Shown piece after piece: positions 51,383 to 58,479 of a stretch of 64,000 nt of DNA; the first letter of the stretch is position 1, and the number at the start of each line of letters is the position of its first letter. Made by a program: the position numbers and the translations under genes. Origin of the DNA: an uncultured Eubacteriales bacterium (GTDB taxonomy: Bacteria > Bacillota > Clostridia > Oscillospirales > Acutalibacteraceae); the NCBI GenBank assembly GCA_934436505.1, contig CAKSAP010000004.1:1-64000 (forward strand). Direction: 5' to 3'. The notes below the pieces were generated by a model. The model searched no databases and had not been told where the DNA came from. It saw only the letters and a list, made by a program, of their open reading frames with translations.

Positions 51383-52093
51383 ATGGCGGAAATTATTATC
51401 TACTCAATTGCGGTTGCATTGGAATTTGTATTCGTTCCTCTGTTCCTGAAGCATTCATGGCCGGAGCGAACAGTCAGATCCCTGCAAATGAAAATGATAT
51501 GCTCGGCGCTGTTTATAATCTGTGCCGTTTGCTGTATTCATTATTCGGGCAACAATTCAATGTATATGAAGCTGTTGTTCGTCGGCTTGGTGCTGGGCGT
51601 TTTGGGCGACCTGCTGATTCATCTTATCGCACCCGTATATGTGAACATACTCGGCGGTGTATCGTTCTTCTTCGGGCACGTTATGTTCATTGCGGCGTTC
51701 TCGCAGGCAAGCCCCGATTTCAATGTATTCAGTGTACAGACGTTTATAATCGTAGCGGTAATACTCGTTTGCGTGTGCATATTCGCAAAGCTTCGAAAGC
51801 TAAAGCTCGGCAAGCTTGCATTCCCCGTATTTTTATACGCAACGGCAATATCACTAATGCTCATCACTGCAACAAGGCTCGGCATACACCTTTGCTCACA
51901 GCCGTCGGCTAATGTCCCTGCGATTGTGATTACGCTTATGCTCGGCGCATTGCTGTTCGTTTTCTCCGATTCGTCGCTTGCAATATTTATGTTCGGCGGA
52001 GAGGTCAAGAGCAAGTCGCTCAAGGTTTTCTATATCGTAACCTATTATCTTGCGCAGGTGCTCCTTGCAACAAGCATTTTGTTTATTAAATAA
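51383..52093 (+). CDS. YhhN-family membrane protein (lysoplasmalogenase-like)
   Basis: Integral membrane protein of 236 residues with about eight helices. YhhN features are LGVLGDLLIHL (the GD motif, near residue 78), FFFGHVMFIAAF (near 100), LGALLFVFSDSSLAI (near 190) and the late YYLAQVLLATS. Relatives such as TMEM86 hydrolyse lysoplasmalogen; plasmalogens are common in anaerobic Clostridia, so a lipid-turnover role is plausible but unproven here. It is monocistronic, with an AAGGAGG ribosome binding site. Confidence 0.83.
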   Translation: MAEIIIYSIAVALEFVFVPLFLKHSWPERTVRSLQMKMICSALFIICAVCCIHYSGNNSMYMKLLFVGLVLGVLGDLLIHLIAPVYVNILGGVSFFFGHVMFIAAFSQASPDFNVFSVQTFIIVAVILVCVCIFAKLRKLKLGKLAFPVFLYATAISLMLITATRLGIHLCSQPSANVPAIVITLMLGALLFVFSDSSLAIFMFGGEVKSKSLKVFYIVTYYLAQVLLATSILFIK

Positions 52094-52111
52094 ACACATT
52101 AAATTCAGTAA

Positions 52112-52147
52112 AAAAGCAGGCTTTCTCATAAGGAAAAACCTGCTTTT
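52112..52147 (+). terminator. Terminator after yhhN-like gene
   Basis: Stem AAAAGCAGG / CCTGCTTTT with an 18-nt loop, followed by GTTTTATG. Confidence 0.75.
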
Positions 52148-52181
52148 GTTTTATGTACGTTATCACACGGATTAGATATAG

Positions 52182-52455
52182 CGTAGGGCGGGGGGCTTGC
52201 TCCCGCCGTTAAATCACAGCAAATCAACGGTTACAAAAAATATATTTTTATATTATATCGTAGGGGCGAACTGTGTTCGCCCGTTTTTAATTTGCTATGA
52301 ATTGACAGGCGACCACAGGTCGCCCCTACGGATTATGCATTGATTTCAATATCATATTAGTCGTGAATTATCATATTTCAACAACAATCTAACGGCGGCA
52401 GTAAGCCATCTCTCTTTACACAAGGGAAGCTGAATGCGAGGTCGTCCGTGAATTT
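52182..52455. repeat. Cluster of partial palindromic intergenic repeats, copy C
   Basis: Between convergent genes. It holds a half element CGTAGGGCGGGGGGCTTGCT... (52182-52208), a 72-bp element with terminal inverted repeats CGTAGGGGCGA / TCGCCCCTACG (52259-52330), and a tail module (about 52402-52455, TTTACACAAGGGAAGCTGAA) shared with copies A and B. The 16-mer ACAACAATCTAACGGC (52381-52396) recurs at 53309-53324. No gene is seen in 52094-52490. Confidence 0.75.
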
Positions 52456-52490
52456 CAATTCATACGCTGTGAAATGTGGAATTACAAAAC

Positions 52491-53162
52491 TCAAACATCC
52501 TTTGAATTGGCATAAATTGCATGCATTCTCTCGTCGGTATAATGCTCATCAAGGAAAATCTCGACCTTATTTCTTGCCGGTACATTTTCCTGACGTTTAT
52601 CCATTCTTGCGGCGGCGGAAGCGGATACTATGCAATCAAAAACGAAGAAAACTGTAAATGCGATGCAGATATATTTTGTAACATCCTTAGGAATTGCATC
52701 AATCGTGCGGCTCAAAACCGGGTAAATTCCCTTTATCCACGCAAGACCGAGAACGCCCCAAAACAGCGAATACAACAAGCAAATTCTGCCGTTTATGTTA
52801 AGCGGTACATTACTGTAATCCCAAGCCACCGAGCCGAAAAGAAGCTCCTGACCGAGCGACGCTATGTACTCAGCCGCCGAGCAGACTACAAACGCCGTTA
52901 AAAATATCGTGTACCATTTTGAGTCTTTGATTTTATAAAGCGATACCGTCAGCAAAACCGCACCCATACCGTAAAGCACGGACAGCGGACCGTAAATCAG
53001 GGAGTGCCTCGACTCGAAATATCCGTGTCTTATAAAGCACCATATTTCCTCAACGGCATAGCCGACAAGGCAAGCCACAAGGAATATCATTATCAGCTTT
53101 TCGACCGTCAGCTCGTCCTTAACCTCTGTGTTTTTTGTTTCCGACGCTTTTGCTTGTGTCAT
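52491..53162 (-). CDS. CmpB-type putative ABC-transporter membrane protein
   Basis: Integral membrane protein of 223 residues, with about six helices, of the family annotated as putative ABC transporter (type IV, CmpB). Recognisable is the FLVACLVGYAVEEIWCFIRHG start, then SRHSLIYGPLSVLYGMGAVLL (about 52-72), EYIASLGQELLFGSVAWDYSN and INGRICLLYSLFWGVLGLAWI. The true function is unknown. No ATPase is adjacent. The start is ATG 53162 because AAGG is 8 nt upstream; a GTG three codons earlier is too close to it. Confidence 0.8.
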   Translation of the reverse strand: MTQAKASETKNTEVKDELTVEKLIMIFLVACLVGYAVEEIWCFIRHGYFESRHSLIYGPLSVLYGMGAVLLTVSLYKIKDSKWYTIFLTAFVVCSAAEYIASLGQELLFGSVAWDYSNVPLNINGRICLLYSLFWGVLGLAWIKGIYPVLSRTIDAIPKDVTKYICIAFTVFFVFDCIVSASAAARMDKRQENVPARNKVEIFLDEHYTDERMHAIYANSKDV

Positions 53163-53203
53163 TATATCCACCTTCCGAGTTTTTCATTTATCTTACAAGA
53201 TAG

Positions 53204-53231
53204 ATTATAGACTTTTGTGTGGATAATGCAA
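53204..53231 (-). promoter_or_regulatory. Promoter of cmpB-like gene
   Basis: TTGCAT (53226-53231), 16 bp, TATAAT (53204-53209) on the minus strand. Confidence 0.7.
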
Positions 53232-53352
53232 TATTTTCTAATAAAATTAAAAATTATTTAACAAATTCTTATTATTTTCGTATTATTTCAACCGTAAATC
53301 AACATATAACAACAATCTAACGGCTTAAATCACATTAAAATACACCCACAAC

Positions 53353-53435
53353 CCGTAGGGACAGGGCTTGCCCCTGTCCGCAAAAAATTGCATAAAAATC
53401 AAATCAACGGACAACCGCAAGGGTTGTCCCTACGG
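53353..53435. repeat. 83-bp element with terminal inverted repeats
   Basis: Begins CCGTAGGGACA and ends with its exact complement TGTCCCTACGG. Each end also forms an inner hairpin (GGACAGGGCTTGCCCCTGTCC and GGACAACCGCAAGGGTTGTC). It is non-coding and MITE-like. Confidence 0.8.
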
Positions 53436-53465
53436 TTGCAAATGTTTTCAAATTTGATGAAACAC

Positions 53466-53599
53466 AGGCTCCCTCTGACGAGGGAGCTGTTGAGCGTAGC
53501 GAAACTGAGGGAGAGAAAGCAATAAATATCAAACTTTCGTTATCTCTCCCTCAGTCATTTTTCTTCGAAAAACGACAGCTCCCTCGTCAGAGGGAGCCT
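53466..53599. repeat. 134-bp long palindromic element
   Basis: Both ends carry the same 25-bp arm (AGGCTCCCTCTGACGAGGGA...) in inverted orientation, and an inner ACTGAGGGAGAGA pair is inverted too. Each half has its own small hairpin. The transcript could fold into one large hairpin on either strand. No gene. Confidence 0.85.
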
Positions 53600-53664
53600 T
53601 AAGTTTCGTCTACATTTCAATTTGATAGCAGCCGATAATTGTTTTTGTTATTGTTGGTTTGTTA

Positions 53665-53692
53665 CGGACAGGGGCAAGCCCTGTCCCTACGG
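53665..53692. repeat. Single inverted copy of the 28-bp palindromic arm
   Basis: CGGACAGGGGCAAGCCCTG..., the exact reverse complement of 53353-53380. It brackets the whole repeat cluster together with that copy. Confidence 0.8.
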
Positions 53693-53702
53693 TATAATAT
53701 CG

Positions 53703-53950
53703 AATTCAATTCGTGCTTCCACCCCATCTTTGAGGGGGCTGTCATTTTTTGCATAACAAAAAATGACTAAGGGAGTTTATAAAAACATATAAAATTGACA
53801 TTACAATCCCTCCGAGTTGCCTATGGCAACCCACCGTCTCACCTGCCGGTTCGGTCGGTGCTTCTGCATTAAATGCAGAGGTCTCCACAGGAGACCCGCA
53901 CCCTTTACACAAGGGAGGCTGAATGTGCGGTTGTGCGAATATTTCAATTT
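53703..53950 (+). repeat. Composite palindromic intergenic repeat, copy B
   Basis: Same modules and order as copy A on the minus strand (AATTCAATT start, CCACCCCATC..., the TCATTTTTT hairpin, ATCCCTCCGAGTTGCC dyad, TTTACACAAGGGAGGCTGAA). About 65 bp of extra palindromic sequence (about 53834-53898, including CTGCATTAAATGCAG) is inserted before the TTTACACAAGGG module. No credible gene. Confidence 0.75.
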
Positions 53951-53969
53951 CACGCCAGCCGATAAACAA

Positions 53970-53995
53970 AAAAGCGGTGCTTGTGCACCGCTTTT
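53970..53995 (-). terminator. Terminator after argS
   Basis: Stem AAAAGCGGTGC / GCACCGCTTTT with a 4-nt loop and TTTTTTG on the minus strand. Confidence 0.88.
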
Positions 53996-54051
53996 AATTA
54001 AACTTTTAATCTTTTAATTATAACCTTTAACTATAAATTATAATATTAAAA

Positions 54052-55797
54052 TCACATTCTGTCGGGAGTTTCGATGCTGAATGCATTAAGAATATTTACC
54101 ATAACGCTTCTTACGCACTCGCAAAGGCAAACTCTCGCCTGCATAAGTGCTTCGTCCTCAACGCCGATTCTGCAAGCATTGTAATACTTGTGGAAAAGTG
54201 TTGCAAGGGTAATTGCGTATCTCGTGATCCTTGCCGGGTCATAGTTCTTCGCAGAAAGAATAATCTCGTCCGTCAGCGAAGCAAGGTGGCGGATAAGCTC
54301 CTTTTCCTCGGGCTCGGTAAGCTTTTCAAGCTCTTCTCTTGTGCAAGCTCTCGGAGTAATTCCGTCCTCTTTAAGTTTACGAAGAATACTGCAAATTCTC
54401 GCATTTGCATACTGACAATAATATACGGGATTCTGCGACGACTCCTCAACAGCAAGGTCAAGGTCAAAGTCCATTGTCGAGCCCGGCTCACGCATATTGA
54501 ACAAAAATCTTACTGCATCAACGGGGATTTCATCAAGCAAATCGGTAAGCGTGATTGCCTTACCTGTTCTCTTCGACATTCTGACGACCTCGCCGTTTCT
54601 TGTAAGGTTTACAAGCTGCATAAGAACAACATCAAGTCTGCTCTCGTCCAAGTCAAGCGCTCTCAAAACGCCCTTCATTCTTGCAACGTGTCCGTGGTGG
54701 TCAGCACCCCAAACGTCAATAGCCTTGTCAAAGCCTCTTGTAACAAGCTTGTTTCTGTGATAAGCAATATCTGCGGCAAAATATGTCGGGTTGCCGTTTT
54801 TACGGATAAGCACGTCGTCCTTCAATTCAAGCTTATCGATTTCCTCCTGAGTCTTGCCCTGTTCCTTGAGCATCTCTGTCTGAACTTCGATATTCTTGTA
54901 CCAAAGTGCGCCGTCCTTTTCATAGGTAAGGCCCTTATTTGTAAGGTAATCTATGCAGTCCTTGACGTCGCCGCTTTTATGAAGCGTGCTCTCCATAAAC
55001 CAAGTGTCGTAATTTATACGGTACTTCGCCATATTTTCACGCATTTTGTCAATGTTAAGCGGAAGAGCGAACTCAACAAGAGCCTTTCTTCTCTCCGCTT
55101 CGGACTTGTCAATAAATTCGTCGCCGTACTTCTCACGGAACTGCTTTGCCCTCTCGATTATGTCCTCGCCGTGATAGCTGTCCTCGGGAAGCTCAACGGC
55201 ATCCTCGCCCTTTATGAGCTGCTGATAACGAATATCAAGCGAAAGGCCAAACTTTTCAATCTGATTTCCTGCGTCATTTACATAGAATTCTCTCTCGACC
55301 TCATAGCCTGCCATTTCAAGCACGCTCGCAAGACAATCGCCCAATGCGCCGCCCCTTGCGTTGCCCATATGCATAGGACCTGTGGGGTTTGCCGATACAA
55401 ATTCCACGTTGTATTTCTTGCCCTTACCGTAATCGCTTCTGCCGTATTTTTCATTGAGCGACTTAATATCAAGCAAAATATCGGCATAAAAGCCGCTGCA
55501 AAGTCTGAAATTTATAAAGCCTGCGCCTGCAACCGAGCACTCCGAAAAATATGTTCCGTCAAGGTCTATATACTCTGCGATTATATCGGCAATTTTCCTC
55601 GGTGCGTTACGGAAAGCTCTTGCTCCTGCAAAAGCTACGTTTGTCGAGTAATCTCCGTTTGCCCTGTCCTGAGGCACCTCAACGATAAAATCGGGTAACG
55701 GCTCAGCCGGAAGCTTGCCGTCTGCAACAGCCCTGCCGACTGCCTCGAGTACAAGAGTTCTCAATTCATCCTGTGTCTTTTTAACCAATACAGACAT
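54052..55797 (-). CDS. argS: Arginyl-tRNA synthetase
   Basis: Charges tRNA-Arg. It is 581 residues. It has an N-terminal Arg-tRNA domain (about 1-95), the class I HIGH-like motif in VSANPTGPMHMGNARGGALGD (near 120-140) and MSKRTGKAITLTDL (the KMSKS equivalent, near 375). The C-terminal DALR anticodon-binding domain follows (about 455-581), with NPVYYCQYANARICSI leading into it. It is the last gene of ddl-ywiB-argS; the ywiB-argS pairing also occurs in Bacillus subtilis. Confidence 0.97.
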   Translation of the reverse strand: MSVLVKKTQDELRTLVLEAVGRAVADGKLPAEPLPDFIVEVPQDRANGDYSTNVAFAGARAFRNAPRKIADIIAEYIDLDGTYFSECSVAGAGFINFRLCSGFYADILLDIKSLNEKYGRSDYGKGKKYNVEFVSANPTGPMHMGNARGGALGDCLASVLEMAGYEVEREFYVNDAGNQIEKFGLSLDIRYQQLIKGEDAVELPEDSYHGEDIIERAKQFREKYGDEFIDKSEAERRKALVEFALPLNIDKMRENMAKYRINYDTWFMESTLHKSGDVKDCIDYLTNKGLTYEKDGALWYKNIEVQTEMLKEQGKTQEEIDKLELKDDVLIRKNGNPTYFAADIAYHRNKLVTRGFDKAIDVWGADHHGHVARMKGVLRALDLDESRLDVVLMQLVNLTRNGEVVRMSKRTGKAITLTDLLDEIPVDAVRFLFNMREPGSTMDFDLDLAVEESSQNPVYYCQYANARICSILRKLKEDGITPRACTREELEKLTEPEEKELIRHLASLTDEIILSAKNYDPARITRYAITLATLFHKYYNACRIGVEDEALMQARVCLCECVRSVMVNILNAFSIETPDRM

Positions 55798-55820
55798 CTG
55801 TTTTCTCCTTATTTTCTATA

Positions 55821-56243
55821 TTATTCCTTTGGATTCAATTTAATTTCAAGCTTATTTTTTGCCAAAAATCCCATATTGAAATCAAGGTCATATTCAAGCA
55901 AAATCTTGCCCGAGCCGTCCTCAATATCAATAACGACATCATTTGTGTTGACCCCGACGCTCAAAGCACCGACAGGAGTAATGTATTCCCCGTTGTGTCG
56001 AACGCCCTTTTCAAAAATCATCTCGGTTGCGACCGAGCCGTCTTTTTTCATTGTAACCGTGTCGCCGTCAATGGCAATTTCGGTATGCACCTTTTCTTTA
56101 TCGTCAAGATATTCCCAAAACTCAAGCTTCAAGCCGCCGTCGGTTTCGCTCAAATCGCCCGTTACGTCAATTTCCGTAACGTCGTGCTCGCCGTCGATTA
56201 CCTGCTCGCCTTTTATGAGAATAACCGCATTATTTTTAGCCAT
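55821..56243 (-). CDS. DUF1934 (YwiB-like) beta-barrel protein
   Basis: A 140-residue protein with the DUF1934 pattern: VTEIDVTGDLSETDGGLKLEFWEYLDD, then TVTMKKDGSVATEMIFEKG and a closing LDFNMGFLAKNKLEIKL. The family folds as a calycin-like beta barrel; the function is unknown, though the gene is regularly next to argS in Firmicutes. The start is ATG 56243 with AGGAG 8 nt upstream, overlapping the end of ddl by 8 bp; an upstream frame extension is not supported. Confidence 0.87.
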   Translation of the reverse strand: MAKNNAVILIKGEQVIDGEHDVTEIDVTGDLSETDGGLKLEFWEYLDDKEKVHTEIAIDGDTVTMKKDGSVATEMIFEKGVRHNGEYITPVGALSVGVNTNDVVIDIEDGSGKILLEYDLDFNMGFLAKNKLEIKLNPKE

Positions 56244-57303
56244 ACATTCTCTCCTGTGCAAGAGTAAACAGCCTGTCGATAAGCTCCGAGTAGCTTATAC
56301 CGCTGTGCTCACAGAGCTTCGGATACATACTTATCGGCGTAAAGCCGGGGATGGTGTTTATCTCGTTGAAAACTACCTTGTTATCCTTTTTTGTAACGAA
56401 AAAGTCAACTCTTGAAAGTCCCGAACAGCCGAGCACCGTATATGCTCTGACAGCCTCACGTCGAACCTCCTCGATTGTCTCTTCCGGAATATGCGCCGGT
56501 ATGTAAAGCTCGCTGTTGTCGTTTTCGTACTTCGCCTCGTAATCGTAGAACTCGTTTGCAGGCTTAATTTGACCTACCGACATTGCCTTTGCGTCTCTGT
56601 TACCGAGAACGGCGCACTCAACCTCAAAGCCGTCGATAAACTCCTCTAAGACAACCTTTCTGTCCTCTTTGAACGCCACTTCCATAGCCTTTTCAAGAGA
56701 AGCTCTGTCAACCGCCTTTGACACGCCGACCGAAGAGCCTGCGTTTGCCGGCTTTACAAAAATCGGATAACCGAGATATTCCTCGGCTTTTTTCAAAAAG
56801 CTGTCTTTAATTTCCCTGTACTCCTCTGCAACGCAGGAGAGCCACTTTGCCTGACAAATTTCAGCGGAATCGGCAAGGGTGTTCGTTATCGCCTTATCCA
56901 TACAGCAAGCCGACGAACAATAATCGCAGCCGACATACGGAATTCCCGAAAGCTCAAAAAGTCCTTGAATTGTGCCGTCCTCGCCGTTCTTGCCGTGAAG
57001 CACGGGGAAAGCGACATCGATTTTTATTTTTTCAATCTTACTGTCTCTGAAAACAATAAGGCTCTTATCCTTTCTGTCGGGAGAGAGAACGGCTTTTGTG
57101 CATTTTCCGCTTGTAAGCCACTTGTCCTCGGGCAAAAGCGATACATCGCCCTCGTAAAGATACCATTCTCCGTCCCTTGTGATACCGACGGTAACAACCT
57201 CGTATTTATCGGTTGGGATATGTGAGATAACGTATGAAGCGGAAACGCAGGAAACGAAATGCTCGCTCGACGCACCGCCGAAAATAATAAGTGCTTTTTT
57301 CAC
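56236..57303 (-). CDS. ddl: D-alanine--D-alanine ligase
   Basis: ATP-grasp ligase making D-Ala-D-Ala for peptidoglycan precursors. It is 355 residues. Motifs: GGASSEHFVSCVSA near the N terminus, FPVLHGKNGEDGTIQGLFE (near 100-118), CDYCSSACCMDKAITN, the ATP-grasp FVKPANAGSSVGVSKA (near 182), the omega-loop EFYDYEAKY (near 253), and FNEINTIPGFTPISMYPKL. Tyr in YDYEAKY favours D-Ala-D-Ala rather than D-Ala-D-Lac. The start codon is GTG with a GGGGTGA ribosome binding site. It is the first gene of the ddl-ywiB-argS operon. Confidence 0.95.
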   Translation of the reverse strand: MKKALIIFGGASSEHFVSCVSASYVISHIPTDKYEVVTVGITRDGEWYLYEGDVSLLPEDKWLTSGKCTKAVLSPDRKDKSLIVFRDSKIEKIKIDVAFPVLHGKNGEDGTIQGLFELSGIPYVGCDYCSSACCMDKAITNTLADSAEICQAKWLSCVAEEYREIKDSFLKKAEEYLGYPIFVKPANAGSSVGVSKAVDRASLEKAMEVAFKEDRKVVLEEFIDGFEVECAVLGNRDAKAMSVGQIKPANEFYDYEAKYENDNSELYIPAHIPEETIEEVRREAVRAYTVLGCSGLSRVDFFVTKKDNKVVFNEINTIPGFTPISMYPKLCEHSGISYSELIDRLFTLAQERMYG

Positions 57304-57339
57304 TTAAATCACCCCATAAATTCATACATATAGATATAT

Positions 57340-57368
57340 ATAATACCATATTAACGATTTATTATCAA
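57340..57368 (-). promoter_or_regulatory. Promoter of ddl operon
   Basis: TTGATA (57363-57368), 17 bp, TATTAT (57340-57345) on the minus strand. Confidence 0.68.
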
Positions 57369-57388
57369 TTATTTAATAAAAAATTTTA

Positions 57389-57417
57389 ATGACAAATCGC
57401 TTTTTATATGTTACAAT
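57389..57417 (+). promoter_or_regulatory. Promoter of the DUF gene
   Basis: ATGACA (57389-57394), 17 bp, TACAAT (57412-57417), 36 bp before the start codon. Confidence 0.62.
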
Positions 57418-57453
57418 ATCGTTTGTATAAAAAAATTAAGGTGGTTTCAGCAT

Positions 57454-58371
57454 ATGATGGAATTGAATGAAGCCCTCAATGCCGTACTTTCGGGCATTGA
57501 TTCTTCTGTAAAGGCAAACGGCTTTACCGCTGTTGAGCCGAAAGAAAAAACCGACGAGCTTCCCGTTATTCACGACGGCGAGCACAGCTATATCGACTTT
57601 GTAGGCGAAAAGGGTAAAATCCGCTTCGAAATCTTCGGAAATCAGGCTTTGCTTTTCTATACCGACGTTAAATCGGATGAGGCTACGGACGAGGATTTGG
57701 TTAAGGCTTCGGTCAACTATTTCAATCTTGAGGAATTTGACCAGAAGGATATTAAATCTCTTTGCAATGAGCTTAACGAGACTATAAACGCAAAGTTCGG
57801 CACGGCAAACGCTGCTGCCTCAAAATCAAAGAAGATGCCGACTCCCGTTTCAAAGTCAGCTGCCAAAAACGGCTCTCAGTCCTATGATGGTAACACCCTT
57901 GCCAACAGACTTTCCGCAATTTATCCCGAACTCAAAGAGCCGTACAGAGCAAACTTTGAAAAATATGACGAGTTCCTCCCCGAAGAATTTTTCGTAGACT
58001 ACGGAGCAAAGCCCGTTATAAACACAATCAGATCGGGTAACGCTTCGGAAATCAAACGTCTTTTCAAAATTCTCAACGACATTTACGAAAACGGCAGCTC
58101 GGATGTTCAGGGCCTTATCGCCGTTACCATTCTCGGCGAAATGAACAACGACCCCGTGCTCTGCGAAAGAGCAGCAGAATATATGTGCGAGGATATGAAG
58201 GAGCCTGTGCTTCTCGTCAACAAATTCCTTGCTACCTCAAGGGGAAAGAAAGCTAAAGAAAAGCTTAAAAATCCCCCTGCATATAAGCCGAAAAAGGAAA
58301 AGAAGCCGGGTATGTTCGCTCAGATGATGAACGAGGGTATGGCTCAAAACGGCGGAATGCCTCCGATGTAA
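57454..58371 (+). CDS. Uncharacterised two-domain cytoplasmic protein
   Basis: A 305-residue protein I do not recognise with certainty. The N-terminal half (about 1-112) is an alpha/beta domain (YIDFVGEKGKIRFEIFGNQALLFYTD). A Ser/Lys/Pro linker (about 113-145) joins it to a helical domain (about 147-265) that resembles DUF7674-type sequences: RLSAIYPELKEPYRANFEK, FLPEEFFVDYG, DVQGLIAVTILGEMN. The tail is Lys/Pro-rich and ends with a Met/Gly-rich stretch (GMFAQMMNEGMAQNGGMPPM). There is no signal peptide or membrane segment. The ribosome binding site is AAGGTGG; ATG 57457 is an equally possible start. Confidence 0.72.
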   Translation: MMELNEALNAVLSGIDSSVKANGFTAVEPKEKTDELPVIHDGEHSYIDFVGEKGKIRFEIFGNQALLFYTDVKSDEATDEDLVKASVNYFNLEEFDQKDIKSLCNELNETINAKFGTANAAASKSKKMPTPVSKSAAKNGSQSYDGNTLANRLSAIYPELKEPYRANFEKYDEFLPEEFFVDYGAKPVINTIRSGNASEIKRLFKILNDIYENGSSDVQGLIAVTILGEMNNDPVLCERAAEYMCEDMKEPVLLVNKFLATSRGKKAKEKLKNPPAYKPKKEKKPGMFAQMMNEGMAQNGGMPPM

Positions 58372-58392
58372 TCGGTTGAAATCAACAAAGTT

Positions 58393-58424
58393 AACCCCCG
58401 AGTATCGGCTGATACTCGGGGGTT
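58393..58424 (+). terminator. Terminator after the DUF gene
   Basis: Stem of 14 bp (AACCCCCGAGTATC / GATACTCGGGGGTT), then TTTATG. Confidence 0.9.
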
Positions 58425-58432
58425 TTTATGAC

Positions 58433-58460
58433 AAAAGGGAACTGAAATCAGTTCCCTTTT
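58433..58460 (-). terminator. Terminator after FtsX-type permease
   Basis: Stem AAAAGGGAACTGA / TCAGTTCCCTTTT with a 2-nt loop; the minus-strand tail TTTTGTC follows. It lies 20 bp past the permease stop. Confidence 0.78.
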
Positions 58461-58479
58461 GCTGTGTGAAAAATCTATA

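Noticed and set aside
53353..53692. CRISPR array
   Set aside because: The repeats are inverted, of different lengths and without regular unique spacers, and no cas genes are near.
53703..54017. Short coding frames within the repeat region (for example 53742-53969 minus and 53817-54017 plus)
   Set aside because: They run through hairpin modules shared with other intergenic copies, lack ribosome binding sites and are not conserved as frames between copies.
54190..55698. 502-codon open frame opposite argS
   Set aside because: Cys- and Lys-rich, no family motif and no ribosome binding site; the argS frame on the other strand is complete and conserved. It is an antisense shadow.
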